A stretch of 64,000 bases of DNA from Erythrobacter sp. (lineage in GTDB: Bacteria; Pseudomonadota; Alphaproteobacteria; Sphingomonadales; Sphingomonadaceae): the NCBI GenBank assembly GCA_024642565.1, contig JAHEAV010000001.1, positions 150,183-214,182 of the forward strand. Reading direction: 5' to 3'. The notes beneath the pieces are model-generated. The model was not told where the DNA came from. It saw only the letters and a list, made by a program, of their open reading frames with translations, and ran no database searches. Positions 1 to 8,033 of the stretch are shown here, in pieces (within the stretch, counting starts at the first letter, position 1; every line of letters begins with the position of its first letter). The position numbers were made by a program, and so were the translations under genes.

Positions 1-2
1 GG

Positions 3-728
3 TCACGGCCTTGCGCTGTCCGATGCACCGTCCAAGGTACTGTCTGATGCAATGCGCCCGTCAGCCAAGGTTACAATCCGGTCGCAGCGGGCCGCGAGCT
101 CTGTATCGTGAGTAATAATAACCAGCGTCGCCCCTGTTTCCGCGCGCCGAGCGAACAGCAGTTCGATGATGTCATGCCCTGTCGCCAGATCGAGGTTGCC
201 GGTCGGTTCGTCCGCCAGAATCAGTTGCGGACGCGGCGCGATTGCACGGGCGAGCGCAACGCGTTGTTGTTCCCCGCCTGAAAGCTGCGTCGGATAATGG
301 GTCAGCCGGTGGCCAAGGCCAACCGCTTCCAATTCGGCCCGGGCGCGGGACGCGGCGTCGCTTTCCCCTGCCAATTCCATCGGGGTGGCGACATTTTCGA
401 GCGCTGTCATGGTCGGCAGTAAATGGAAGGCCTGCAGCACGATCCCGATCCGGCCCCGGCGGGCGCGGGCCAGTCCGTCTTCATCCAGGGCGGCAAAATC
501 TTCGCCCGCCACGGTCAGGCTGCCGCCGCTCGCGCGTTCAAGGCCCGAAAGCACTGCCATCAGCGAGCTTTTGCCCGAGCCGGAGGGGCCGAGCAGGGCC
601 ACAACCTCGCCATTGGCGATTTCGATATCGATTCCGCGCAAAATCTCCACCGCTGCCTCCCCCTGGCCAAGAGTGAGTGTGAGATTGCGGGCGGAAATGG
701 CCGATGGCACTGTGTTCAGACTTGTCAC
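3..728 (-). CDS. ABC transporter ATP-binding protein (LolD/YbbA-like)
   Basis: This is the ATPase subunit of a MacB/LolD/YbbA-type ABC transporter, which normally powers a FtsX-like permease in lipoprotein release or export. Visible motifs are Walker A GPSGSGKS near residues 47-54, the signature LSGGEQQR, Walker B LILADEP followed by GNLD, and a switch His in IITHD. I chose the GTG at 728, giving 241 aa. A longer in-frame GTG at 761 would leave only 14 bp before the divergent esterase and has no ribosome site. The stop codon lies at 3-5, so the gene is complete, and a permease gene is expected just outside the window. The neighbouring esterase resembles the E. coli tesA-ybbA arrangement, which supports a YbbA-like assignment. 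Confidence 0.9.
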   Translation of the reverse strand: MTSLNTVPSAISARNLTLTLGQGEAAVEILRGIDIEIANGEVVALLGPSGSGKSSLMAVLSGLERASGGSLTVAGEDFAALDEDGLARARRGRIGIVLQAFHLLPTMTALENVATPMELAGESDAASRARAELEAVGLGHRLTHYPTQLSGGEQQRVALARAIAPRPQLILADEPTGNLDLATGHDIIELLFARRAETGATLVIITHDTELAARCDRIVTLADGRIASDSTLDGASDSARP

Positions 729-775
729 AGCCCGCCGATGGCATAGGGCGGGGCGCACCACAAGGAGATGTGCCG

Positions 776-1483
776 ATGCTGATACGCTGTTCGTCGATTA
801 TGGTTCTGTTGCTGCTGGCCGCCTGCGGCAGTGGTGCGAGCGAGAAATCGGCAGATCCGGCAGCGCCGGGCACCGCCACCACGACTGCCGCCACCGCTGC
901 GGAAATGCCGGTCATGGGGCCGGAGCGCCGGATTCTGGCCTTTGGAGACAGTCTGTTTGCCGGTTATAATTTGCGCGAGGGGGAAAGTTACCCGGCCAAG
1001 CTGGAAGCAGCCCTGCGCGCGCGGGGGATCAATGCGCGGATCGCCAATGCCGGGGTGTCTGGCGATACCAGCGCTGCCGGTTTGCAGCGGCTCGCCTTTA
1101 CGCTGGATGCGCAGGATCAGGTGCCCGAAATGGTCATTCTGGAGCTGGGCGGAAATGATTTGCTCCGCAATTTGCCGCCCGCCGCCACGCGCGCCAATCT
1201 TTCCGCAATGCTGGACGAGCTGGCCCGCCGCAAAATTCCCGTGCTGATGATGGGGATGCGCGCACCGCCAAATCTGGGGCCGGACTTCGTTGCGGAATTT
1301 GATGGGCTCTATCCGGCGCTGGCGAAGAAATATGGGGCTGCGCTGGTACCGTTTTTCCTCGAATCCACCTATGACAAGCCTTCGCTGATCCAGGCGGACC
1401 GGATCCATCCGACGGCGGAAGGAATCGAAGTGCTGGTAGGGGCGACGGTTGATGACGTGGTGAAAGCTCTGCCGCAGAAATAA
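776..1483 (+). CDS. Arylesterase / GDSL lysophospholipase lipoprotein (TesA-like)
   Basis: This is an SGNH/GDSL hydrolase of the TesA (acyl-CoA thioesterase I / lysophospholipase L1) family, 235 aa. A lipoprotein signal with lipobox LAAC places the lipidated Cys at residue 17, so it is probably membrane-anchored in the periplasm. The sequence shows block I FGDSLFAG with the nucleophilic Ser, block III GGND, and block V DRIHP with the catalytic Asp and His. The start at 776 is preceded by AAGGAG at 762-767. An upstream in-frame start at 704 would overlap the divergent ABC gene. The tesA/ybbA-like divergent pairing with the ABC ATPase is conserved in many proteobacteria. Confidence 0.92.
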   Translation: MLIRCSSIMVLLLLAACGSGASEKSADPAAPGTATTTAATAAEMPVMGPERRILAFGDSLFAGYNLREGESYPAKLEAALRARGINARIANAGVSGDTSAAGLQRLAFTLDAQDQVPEMVILELGGNDLLRNLPPAATRANLSAMLDELARRKIPVLMMGMRAPPNLGPDFVAEFDGLYPALAKKYGAALVPFFLESTYDKPSLIQADRIHPTAEGIEVLVGATVDDVVKALPQK

Positions 1484-1505
1484 TCGGATTTTCAGCCGGC
1501 CCCGT

Positions 1506-2591
1506 TCACAGTGGCTCTATGTGCCCGTGGGCCACGCGCCAGACTGCGGCTTCGCCGATAATATCCTCGAATGGCGCGGGCTCTGTCCCGGTCAGCCATA
1601 CTTGCGCGCCGCCGGCCCTCAGCCGCTCGAACAAGGCCGCCCGTCGAAGCGGATCAAGATGCGCGGCCACTTCATCCAGCAGCAGCAGATTGGGCCGCCC
1701 TCTTGCGGCCAATGCGGCATGGGCCAGTGTAATCGCGATCAGCATGGCCTTCTGTTCGCCCGTGGAACAGGTGGCGGCGGGCACCTGTTTGCCAGCCATG
1801 GTCACTTCCAGCTCATCACGATGCGGGCCGGTCAGGCTGCGTCCGGCGGCCCGGTCACGCCCGCGGCCCGACTTCAGGGCAGCGGCAAGCTCGGCACGCT
1901 CCACCGGGCCTGCCGAGGCATAGCGGAGCAGGGGGCGGGCAAACAATTCATCCGGCTGGCCTGCGATTTCCAACCCCAGCACTTCGACCAGCCGCGCGCG
2001 GCCCTGCGCCAGCAGTGCCCCATGCTCGGCCATGTGCATTTCGATGCCGTCCAGCCAGGCGGGTTCCGGCGTGCGGTCGTCCGCCAGCAAGCGATTGCGT
2101 TCGCGCAGCGCGTTCTCATAACGGGCGGCATGGCGCGCATGGGCCGGATCAAGCGCCAGCGCCATACGGTCCATGAAGCGCCGCCGTGCGCCTGCGCTAT
2201 CGGCAAACAGCCGGTCCATGGCGGGGGTGAGCCAGCCGACTGCGAGCCATTCGCCCAGGCTGACGGCACTCGCACCGGCACCATTGACCTGCACCATCCG
2301 CCGGCCGGGGCGGGCCGCGTCGACATATGTGGCAAGCCGCACCGCATCTTCTGCCGTATCGCCAGCGAGCGACGCGCCGACAGCAAAGCCGCCGTCCCCG
2401 CCGATACCCCCCATATCCGCCATGGCCGCCCGGCGCAGCCCACGGCCCGGCGCAAACAGCGAAATTGCTTCGAGAATGTTGGTTTTGCCAGCCCCGTTTT
2501 CCCCCACCAGCAAATTAAAATGCCGCGCCCCTTCGAGCACGGTTTCATGGTGGTTTCTGAAACGGGAAAGGGTGATCCGGTCGAGTGCCAT
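1506..2591 (-). CDS. recF: DNA replication and repair protein RecF
   Basis: RecF is an SMC-like ATPase that loads RecA at gapped DNA together with RecO and RecR. The 361-aa protein is full length. Walker A GENGAGKT is at residues 30-37, an ABC-type signature region (STGEQKAML) lies in the C-terminal third, and Walker B LLLLDEVAAHLD follows. The usual recF N-terminus is present (an early FRN segment before Walker A). It is convergent with the esterase, only 22 bp from its stop. It is not near dnaA/dnaN here, which is normal for many alphaproteobacteria. Confidence 0.95.
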   Translation of the reverse strand: MALDRITLSRFRNHHETVLEGARHFNLLVGENGAGKTNILEAISLFAPGRGLRRAAMADMGGIGGDGGFAVGASLAGDTAEDAVRLATYVDAARPGRRMVQVNGAGASAVSLGEWLAVGWLTPAMDRLFADSAGARRRFMDRMALALDPAHARHAARYENALRERNRLLADDRTPEPAWLDGIEMHMAEHGALLAQGRARLVEVLGLEIAGQPDELFARPLLRYASAGPVERAELAAALKSGRGRDRAAGRSLTGPHRDELEVTMAGKQVPAATCSTGEQKAMLIAITLAHAALAARGRPNLLLLDEVAAHLDPLRRAALFERLRAGGAQVWLTGTEPAPFEDIIGEAAVWRVAHGHIEPL

Positions 2592-2814
2592 AAGCGATTT
2601 GAGCCTAGCCCGTGGTCAGAACATTCGCCAATTGAAAAGGACGAATACAAATATTGGTGAAAAATCCCAATAATAAGGAATCGTTGTTTATCGCTATACC
2701 CGGTTCATGCAGCACAATGGCTGAATTCTGCCGTTTTTCGAAATTGGCACGGGTCCTGCAAAGGTGTCTGCATCTCCGGGAATGGTTCCTGGAACACCAA
2801 AGAGGGAATTTATT

Positions 2815-2946
2815 ATGTCTTCGTTTGATGATCTGAGCAGCCGTGTAATCGCTTCGGTTTCTTCGCTAGTGCTTTCGGCATTCTTCCTTGCCGTTGCCGT
2901 GATCCCCGCAAGCCCGACTGTACTGCATTCCGGCGTCTTCGCATGA
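2815..2946 (+). CDS. Small hydrophobic protein upstream of pspC
   Basis: This is a 43-aa ORF with a purine-rich ribosome site (AGAGGGA) a few bases before the ATG at 2815. It is mostly one hydrophobic segment (residues about 10-30, rich in V, L, A, F) and may be a single-pass membrane or exported peptide. Its stop overlaps the pspC start by 4 nt (ATGA at 2943-2946), indicating translational coupling. I do not recognise a family. The good ribosome site and the overlap argue that it is translated. A function in envelope stress is only inferred from the neighbour. Confidence 0.6.
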   Translation: MSSFDDLSSRVIASVSSLVLSAFFLAVAVIPASPTVLHSGVFA

Positions 2947-3158
2947 GCCAGCTGGAACGCAAATCTCCGGCCGGCCCGCCTAGCAAGGGCTTCCGCCTGG
3001 ACAAGGCCCACGCCAAACTGTGGGGTGTGTGCGGCGGGATCGCCAACTATTTCGGCATCGATGCCACCTTGGTTCGCATCCTGTTTGTGGCTGGTACGCT
3101 GATCGGTTTCGGTTCGCTGCTGCTGGTCTATATCGCAATCGCCCTGATTGCCGATTGA
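2943..3158 (+). CDS. pspC: PspC domain protein
   Basis: This is a 71-aa PspC-family membrane protein, usually part of the phage-shock or envelope-stress response. The conserved core is visible: a KLWGVCGGIANYFGID segment (residues about 22-37), then VRILFV and a hydrophobic C-terminal helix. It is the short PspC form, with no further domain. It is translationally coupled to the small hydrophobic ORF upstream. No pspA or pspB is visible in the window, so the protein may work alone or with distant partners. Confidence 0.9.
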   Translation: MSQLERKSPAGPPSKGFRLDKAHAKLWGVCGGIANYFGIDATLVRILFVAGTLIGFGSLLLVYIAIALIAD

Positions 3159-3181
3159 GGGGGACCCTTAGGGGTTCCCCC
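3159..3181. terminator. Hairpin between convergent pspC and SDR genes
   Basis: GGGGGACCC (3159-3167) and GGGTTCCCCC (3172-3181) form an imperfect stem with a short loop immediately after the pspC stop. It lies between two convergent genes and could serve both strands. No strong U-tract follows, so termination is inferred from position and stem strength. Confidence 0.5.
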
Positions 3182-3194
3182 AATCATAAACGGA

Positions 3195-3977
3195 CTACAT
3201 GGCGGAGATACCGCCATCCAATTTCAACTCCGCACCGGTCATGAAGCGGCTTTCGTCGCTCGCAAGATAGACCACGCCCATGGCGATATCCTTCGGTTCG
3301 CCAACGCGGCCCAGCGGAATCTGACGGGCCAGCTTGCCCATCACCACATCTTTTTCCAGACCGGCTTTTTGCCCGATTCCATCAAGGATCGGTGTGTCGA
3401 CGAATGTCGGATGGACCGAATTGCTGCGAATGTCCCAGCCGCGCTTGGCGCAATGCAGCGCTACCGATTTGCTCAGCATCCAGATCGCCGCCTTTGAGGC
3501 ATTATAGGCTGGCATGGTGTCGCTGGCGATCAGTCCGGCGATGGACGAGATGTTGATGATCGATCCCGGCTGATGATCCTTCATCAGCGGCAATGCCGCC
3601 TGGCAGCCAAGAAACGCGCTGTCGACATTGACCGCAAAGGCCTTGCGCCAATCTTCGAAGGTGCAGGTCTCGATATTGCCATTAACCCCGATGCCGGCAT
3701 TGTTGACCAGTACCGAAAGCCCGCCCAGCTGTTCGCGCGCCGCATCCACGGCGGCAGACCAATGCTGCTGGTTGGTGACATCATGCTCTATCGCATAGGC
3801 TGTGCCTGCGCCGCATTCGCCATTGATCATGGCCGCTGTTTCGGCCGCGCCATTGCCGTTGATATCGGTGCACAGGACCCGTGCACCTTCACGGGCCAGT
3901 GCCAGGCAATGGGCCCGGCCCAGACCCTGCGCCGCGCCGGTCACCAGCGCCAATTTTCCTGCCACACGCCCAGCCAT
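3195..3977 (-). CDS. SDR family NAD(P)-dependent oxidoreductase
   Basis: This is a 260-aa classical short-chain dehydrogenase/reductase. The cofactor motif TGAAQGLG is near residues 14-21, NNAG is in the middle, and the catalytic Ser with YNASK lies around residues 140-160. The C-terminal GGISAM ending is typical of the 3-alpha(or 20-beta)-hydroxysteroid and 3-oxoacyl reductase groups. It is the last gene of a five-gene minus-strand run, 2 nt after the NUDIX gene. Its substrate cannot be assigned from sequence. Confidence 0.9.
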   Translation of the reverse strand: MAGRVAGKLALVTGAAQGLGRAHCLALAREGARVLCTDINGNGAAETAAMINGECGAGTAYAIEHDVTNQQHWSAAVDAAREQLGGLSVLVNNAGIGVNGNIETCTFEDWRKAFAVNVDSAFLGCQAALPLMKDHQPGSIINISSIAGLIASDTMPAYNASKAAIWMLSKSVALHCAKRGWDIRSNSVHPTFVDTPILDGIGQKAGLEKDVVMGKLARQIPLGRVGEPKDIAMGVVYLASDESRFMTGAELKLDGGISAM

Positions 3978-3979
3978 AT

Positions 3980-4534
3980 TTATTCCTCTCCAAGCAATTT
4001 CATCCCGAGCAGCATCAATAGCCGCACATCGATCCCGACATTTGCCGCGCGCTTGCTGTCAATGAAATCGGCCAGCTGCGCAAGGGGCACACGGTGTACG
4101 GTAATGTTCTCCCCCGCCACGCCGCCGCCTTCACCAACCTTGGTCAGGCCGGTGGCGCGCACCATGGTAAAGCTTTCGCTGACCATGCCAGGGGATGAGT
4201 AATAGGTCCCCAGGCTTTCCAGACGGGCCGCGCGATAGCCGGTTTCTTCCTCCAGCTCGCGCCCTGCAGCGGTCAGTGCGTCCTCGCCTTTGCTGCCTTC
4301 ATCGTCTCCGATAAGCCCGGCCGGGAGCTCCAGACAATTGCGCCCGAGCGGCACGCGGTATTGTTCCACCAGCAGCACATGGCCATCTTCCACAGCGGCG
4401 ATCACCGCCGCGCGGATTTCGCGAGCACGGCTGACATATTCCCAGCGCCCGCGTTTCTTGGTGATGATGAACTTGCCTTGCCAGACGATTTCCTCTGGCG
4501 CGTCCCCATCGGGGACGGAATGATCGGAATTCAT
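3980..4534 (-). CDS. NUDIX hydrolase (ADP-ribose pyrophosphatase-like)
   Basis: This 184-aa NUDIX protein probably hydrolyses ADP-ribose or a similar nucleoside-diphosphate sugar. The Nudix signature core RELEEETGY is present, preceded by an ELPAGLIG segment characteristic of the ADP-ribose pyrophosphatase (NudF-like) group. The N-terminal part has the typical VEQYRVPLG strand. The start overlaps the stop of the upstream TPM gene by 4 nt (4531-4534), and the SDR follows after 2 nt. The coupling to an NAD(P)-linked enzyme would fit turnover of nucleotide-cofactor debris, but that is inference. Confidence 0.88.
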   Translation of the reverse strand: MNSDHSVPDGDAPEEIVWQGKFIITKKRGRWEYVSRAREIRAAVIAAVEDGHVLLVEQYRVPLGRNCLELPAGLIGDDEGSKGEDALTAAGRELEEETGYRAARLESLGTYYSSPGMVSESFTMVRATGLTKVGEGGGVAGENITVHRVPLAQLADFIDSKRAANVGIDVRLLMLLGMKLLGEE

Positions 4535-5205
4535 ACTTCGATGAGCCGGTCGGGCAATTCGTTCACATCATCGTCCGCGCGCGGGAAATGTTCGGCCAGC
4601 ACTTTGCCGACATCGCGCACGCCGGCGGCCATGCCTTCGGCAATCTTGCCCTGTTTGATTTCTGCCAGCATGTCGGCCATCGCTTCGCCCCACACTTCGG
4701 CGGGGACTTTTTCGGCTATGGGCTGATCGGCCACGATTTCCGCGCGATGTTCGCGCATGGAGAGATAGATCATGATTCCGGTGCGGCCATGGGTGCGCCG
4801 TTCTGCCCCGACCTTGAAATGCGCGACAGCCCGATCATGCACCCGCGCCGTTTTCATCGGGCCGGGGATCAGGAAGAATTTGAGCGGCTGCCAAAGCTGG
4901 ATCAACCACATCCCGAAAAACTTGAGCAGGCCGATGCTGATCAGGATGCTCAAAACTTCGCCGCGCGTCCATTCCAGGCTCCATCCCCCCAACAACCGGT
5001 CGATGATGGTGAGATAGAAATCAGGGTACAAGGCGAACAGGGTCATCGCGGTAAAGGCGGCGACCACCGACCAAAGGATTGCAACATCGCTGTACCCGTC
5101 CGACCGTTCGGCCAGGACGGTGACGATCTCGCCCGAGGTATGCTCCTCTGCGGCTGTGACAGCGGCTGTGACAAGGGCCGCCTCGGATTCGCTCAAATAT
5201 GCCAT
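4531..5205 (-). CDS. TPM-domain membrane protein
   Basis: This 224-aa protein has a TPM (TLP18.3/Psb32/MOLO-1) fold split by two hydrophobic segments (about residues 45-75 and 85-110). It begins with the helix preceding the GEIV strand (residues about 25-29), and later carries the RTHGRTGIMIYLSM strand and EHRAEIVAD. It pairs with the larger secreted TPM gene upstream, whose stop is only 3 nt away. In other bacteria TPM and LemA genes travel together and are linked to membrane-protein or envelope maintenance. The exact reaction is unknown. Confidence 0.8.
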   Translation of the reverse strand: MAYLSESEAALVTAAVTAAEEHTSGEIVTVLAERSDGYSDVAILWSVVAAFTAMTLFALYPDFYLTIIDRLLGGWSLEWTRGEVLSILISIGLLKFFGMWLIQLWQPLKFFLIPGPMKTARVHDRAVAHFKVGAERRTHGRTGIMIYLSMREHRAEIVADQPIAEKVPAEVWGEAMADMLAEIKQGKIAEGMAAGVRDVGKVLAEHFPRADDDVNELPDRLIEV

Positions 5206-5208
5206 GAC

Positions 5209-6012
5209 CTACCAGCCCCCTGAGGCGCCGCCGCCACCAAAACTGCCGCCGCCGCCGGAAAAGCCGCCGCCTCCCCCGCCGCCGAAGCCGCCGAACCCGC
5301 CCGAGCTTCTGCCGCCGGAGCTGCGTGCCGCCGCGTTCAGGGCTTCCCACAGGATAATATTGCCGACAGTGCTGCCAATGCCGCCATGGCGCCGACTGCG
5401 CGCGCTGCGGCCAATCAGCGGGAGAATGAAGAAGAAGAAAATGAAGGCGAGCCAGATCAGCGCACCAATCGGAAATCCGCCCTCGTCCTTGCGGCTCTGG
5501 TCGGCCTCAGCGGCAATTTTCTGCGCCTGATCGGCCGGTAATTGCAGCTGCTGGATGATCGCATCGGTGCCCGCGTCAATTCCGCCGGGATAATCATTGT
5601 CGCGGAATCGAGGCAGGATCTTCTGCTGGATGATCAGCGCGGACAGGCCATCGGTCAGCACCGGTTCCAGCCCGTAGCCAACCTCTATCCGCACCTTGCG
5701 ATCATTGGGCGCAACGATCAGCATTGCGCCATCGTTGCGTTCCTTGTCGCCCAGGCCCCAGGCACGGCCCAGCTGATAGCCATAGTCGGATATCTCGTAA
5801 CCCTGCAGACTGGGCAGGGTGACCACCACCAATTGCCGCTGTGATTGTGTTTCGAGCGCTGCCAGCTTGGCAGTCAGAGCGGCTTCCTGATCGTCCGGGA
5901 TAATATTGGCAGCATCCACCACCTGCCCGGTCAGCTCAGGAAAATCCTGTGCAGCCGCAGGCACCGCCAGCATGGCGGCGAGCAGGGGCAACAGGATCGC
6001 AAATCGGCGCAT
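5209..6012 (-). CDS. Secreted TPM-domain protein, YgcG-like, Gly-rich tail
   Basis: This is a 267-aa protein starting at the Met at 6012. The upstream ATG at 6030 would add only six residues before the signal peptide. An N-terminal signal (RRFAILLPLL, cleavage near AAAQ) is followed by a TPM domain (about residues 25-150: LTGQVVDAA, LVVVTLPS, IEVGYGLEP). A C-terminal transmembrane helix (IWLAFIFFFFILPL) precedes a tail almost entirely of Gly and Ser ending in GW. This is the architecture of YgcG/beta-propeller-less TPM proteins that accompany LemA. It sits between lemA and the second TPM gene and is very likely co-transcribed with them. Confidence 0.85.
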   Translation of the reverse strand: MRRFAILLPLLAAMLAVPAAAQDFPELTGQVVDAANIIPDDQEAALTAKLAALETQSQRQLVVVTLPSLQGYEISDYGYQLGRAWGLGDKERNDGAMLIVAPNDRKVRIEVGYGLEPVLTDGLSALIIQQKILPRFRDNDYPGGIDAGTDAIIQQLQLPADQAQKIAAEADQSRKDEGGFPIGALIWLAFIFFFFILPLIGRSARSRRHGGIGSTVGNIILWEALNAAARSSGGRSSGGFGGFGGGGGGGFSGGGGSFGGGGASGGW

Positions 6013-6069
6013 CTGACAGTTCTTTCCCAATGGGCGGCGAAGGCCGGTTACCCCGGCCCCCGCTTCCGT

Positions 6070-6693
6070 TTAGCCAGCCGGTTTGGTGTCGCTGTTCGGC
6101 GTCATATCCAGCTTGGGCGCAACTTCCGCACCCGGTGTTGCCGCTTCGTATGGCACCATCGGTTTGGCACCGTAGATTACGTTGGCAGCGATCGTGTCAG
6201 GAAAGGTGCGGATCGTGGTGTTATACTGGCGCACCGCTTCGTTATAGTCGCGCAAGGTAATGCGAATCCGGTTTTCCTGCCCTTCCAGCTGGCTTTGCAA
6301 CATCTGGTAATTGCCGATGCTCTTGAGATCAGGATAGGCTTCGAAGCTGGCCATCAGCCGCCCAAGTCCGGCCCCCAGCTGCGATTGGGCTGCCTGGAAA
6401 TCGGCCATCTTGGCCGGATCGCTGAGATCGGCGCCAGTGACCTGAATACTGGTGGCCTTGGCACGGGCTTCGACAACGTCGGTCAGAATGCCGCGTTCCT
6501 GCTCGGCTGCGCCCTGCGCCACTTCGGCGATATTGGGGATGAGGTTTGCACGTTCCTGGAAGGCCGCCTGGACATCGGCCCATTTTGCCTTGGCGTTTTC
6601 TTCGGCTGTCGGAACGGAATTGATCCCGCAGGCGGACAGACCGAGCGCTGCGATCGTCACAACCGCAAAGCGGCGAATGGCTGAAAAATTCAT
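6070..6693 (-). CDS. lemA: LemA family lipoprotein
   Basis: This is a LemA-family protein of 207 aa. I selected the ATG at 6693, which lies 9 nt after the ribosome site AAGGGG (complement of 6703-6708). An ATG two codons upstream is too close to that site. Residues 1-22 form a lipoprotein signal with lipobox LSAC, and the mature part is long alpha-helical (VQAAFQERANLIPNI, FEAYPDLKS, YNEAVRQYN), all LemA hallmarks. It is the first gene of the lemA-TPM-TPM-NUDIX-SDR run. LemA and TPM proteins are a recurring pair whose biochemical role is not established. Confidence 0.92.
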   Translation of the reverse strand: MNFSAIRRFAVVTIAALGLSACGINSVPTAEENAKAKWADVQAAFQERANLIPNIAEVAQGAAEQERGILTDVVEARAKATSIQVTGADLSDPAKMADFQAAQSQLGAGLGRLMASFEAYPDLKSIGNYQMLQSQLEGQENRIRITLRDYNEAVRQYNTTIRTFPDTIAANVIYGAKPMVPYEAATPGAEVAPKLDMTPNSDTKPAG

Positions 6694-6852
6694 GGACATA
6701 ATCCCCTTGGAGTGATGCAAGCCGGTGCAATGGACTCTGTATTAAATAGATAGCACACCTAAAGCGTCTTTCAAGAGGCCCCGGGACGCTTGGCTTCGCT
6801 GTGAAATGCTGGCAAGATCTTGGTTCGTTTGATCAAGCATGGGAGCGGGGTA

Positions 6853-7272
6853 ATGCTGCAGGAATTCAAGAATTTTATCGCCAAGGGCAATGTGCTTGAT
6901 CTGGCGGTTGCGGTAATCATTGCCGGGGCATTCGGGACAATTGTTACCTCGCTCACGGCAGATCTGATTATGCCGCTGGTCGGCTGGGCTTTTGGCGGAG
7001 CCGATTTCTCAAACTATTTCATTCTGTTGGGCACGCCTGCCGGATATGAAGGTTCCACCACAGACTATGCCGCGCTGAAAGAAGCCGGCGCAGCGATGAT
7101 CGGTTACGGGGCCTTTATTACCGCAGTGATCAATTTCGTCATCCTGGCCTTCATCATTTTCCTGATGGTACGATACGCCAACACGATGATGCCGAAAGAA
7201 CCCGAAGCGCCCGCCGCAGGTCCGACCGAGGTCGAACTGCTGGCCGAAATCCGCGATGCGCTGAAGAAATAG
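6853..7272 (+). CDS. mscL: Large-conductance mechanosensitive channel MscL
   Basis: MscL is the pentameric inner-membrane channel that opens under high membrane tension to release solutes in hypo-osmotic shock. The 139-aa protein begins at the ATG at 6853, preceded by GGAG. An upstream in-frame GTG has no such support. It shows the N-terminal amphipathic helix and TM1 core (FKNFIAKGNVLDLAVAV), the periplasmic loop, TM2 (about residues 80-105, VINFVILAFIIFLMV) and a charged C-terminal helix ending ALKK. Length and motifs are normal for the family. Confidence 0.96.
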   Translation: MLQEFKNFIAKGNVLDLAVAVIIAGAFGTIVTSLTADLIMPLVGWAFGGADFSNYFILLGTPAGYEGSTTDYAALKEAGAAMIGYGAFITAVINFVILAFIIFLMVRYANTMMPKEPEAPAAGPTEVELLAEIRDALKK

Positions 7273-7310
7273 GGCGCCGCGCCGCCGGTCACTTCACATT
7301 AAGCTGGTAT

Positions 7311-7324
7311 GCCCTATATAGGGC
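7311..7324. promoter_or_regulatory. Perfect 14-bp palindrome at the 5' end of ssrA
   Basis: GCCCTATATAGGGC is a perfect palindrome located between mscL and the start of the tmRNA acceptor piece. Its TATATA centre could be part of the -10 region of the ssrA promoter. No convincing -35 hexamer at 17 bp is visible. It could equally fold at the 5' end of the precursor. Confidence 0.35.
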
Positions 7325-7677
7325 AGGCCGGTTTCGACCGGAGATGGCGATGAATTGCGATGTGCAATAGTCACAGCGGACCCGGGGGCAGTACCCGGCG
7401 GCTCCACCAAAACCCCTGATTTGTCAGGGATTTCTGACGGGGCCGAACCAGGATCGACGTGTGATCAAAGACATTGTTTTTGCTCGGGCTGAGTAACCCG
7501 TAAAACTGTTCACAACACATAAGTGCAAACGATAACGACGCACTCGCAATCGCTGCGTAATGTGACGGCTTAACGGCCTGAATTTACAAAGCTAAAGCGC
7601 GGTTGGACCGACCGGGCAACAGAACGGATTCCAGCGGTTTGGGGAGCACCGGGCAACAGAAGCTCCCTACTTAACGG
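7321..7677 (+). ncRNA. ssrA: Two-piece (permuted) tmRNA
   Basis: This is transfer-messenger RNA for trans-translation, in the circularly permuted alphaproteobacterial form. The acceptor piece comes first and ends CGGCTCC-A-CCA at 7399-7409, preceded by a T-arm CCGGG/CCCGG. After an intervening loop (7410-7438) the coding piece starts GGGGCCG at 7439. The two 7-mers pair as a full acceptor stem with a G-U at the third pair, the alanine identity element. The tag is read from GCA at 7525 to TAA at 7558-7560 and encodes ANDNDALAIAA. Exact 5' and 3' ends of the precursor are approximate. Confidence 0.93.
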
Positions 7678-7682
7678 ACGTT

Positions 7683-7928
7683 CTAGTTGATGGCGGCAAT
7701 TTTTTCCGACTGTTCCTGCTGTTCGTATTTGATGCAATCGATCACCTTCGCGCCGGCCATGAACACCGCGCCAGTGCAGGCAAGAAACAGCAATTTTCCG
7801 CCAAATCCGGGATATTGGGTCAGATAGACGCTGCCACGCTCCACCGCGCCCAGCGCCAGGGCATAGATGATCAGATAGGCTTCCCATTTCGTTTTAATAA
7901 CGAACAGCCTTTTGATCTTGCCCAGCAT
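7683..7928 (-). CDS. Small conserved-looking membrane protein
   Basis: This is an 81-aa protein. I chose the ATG at 7928, which is 6 nt after the ribosome site AAGGG. The ATG at 7934 directly abuts that site. It has a basic N-terminus (GKIKRLFVIKTKWE), a hydrophobic helix (about residues 17-30), a short YPGFGG turn, a second helix (KLLFLACTGAVFMAG) and a charged C-terminus. It is convergent with ssrA, ending just beyond it. I do not recognise a named family. Two transmembrane helices are the only functional clue. Confidence 0.7.
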   Translation of the reverse strand: MLGKIKRLFVIKTKWEAYLIIYALALGAVERGSVYLTQYPGFGGKLLFLACTGAVFMAGAKVIDCIKYEQQEQSEKIAAIN

Positions 7929-8033
7929 ATTCATCCCTTCGTTAACGAATCAAGCAGCAAACATCATGCCAGACGAGGCAAACTGCGCAAGGCGAAGGTT
8001 AACCCCCTGTCCCATTGTAAGGCAGGTCGACGG

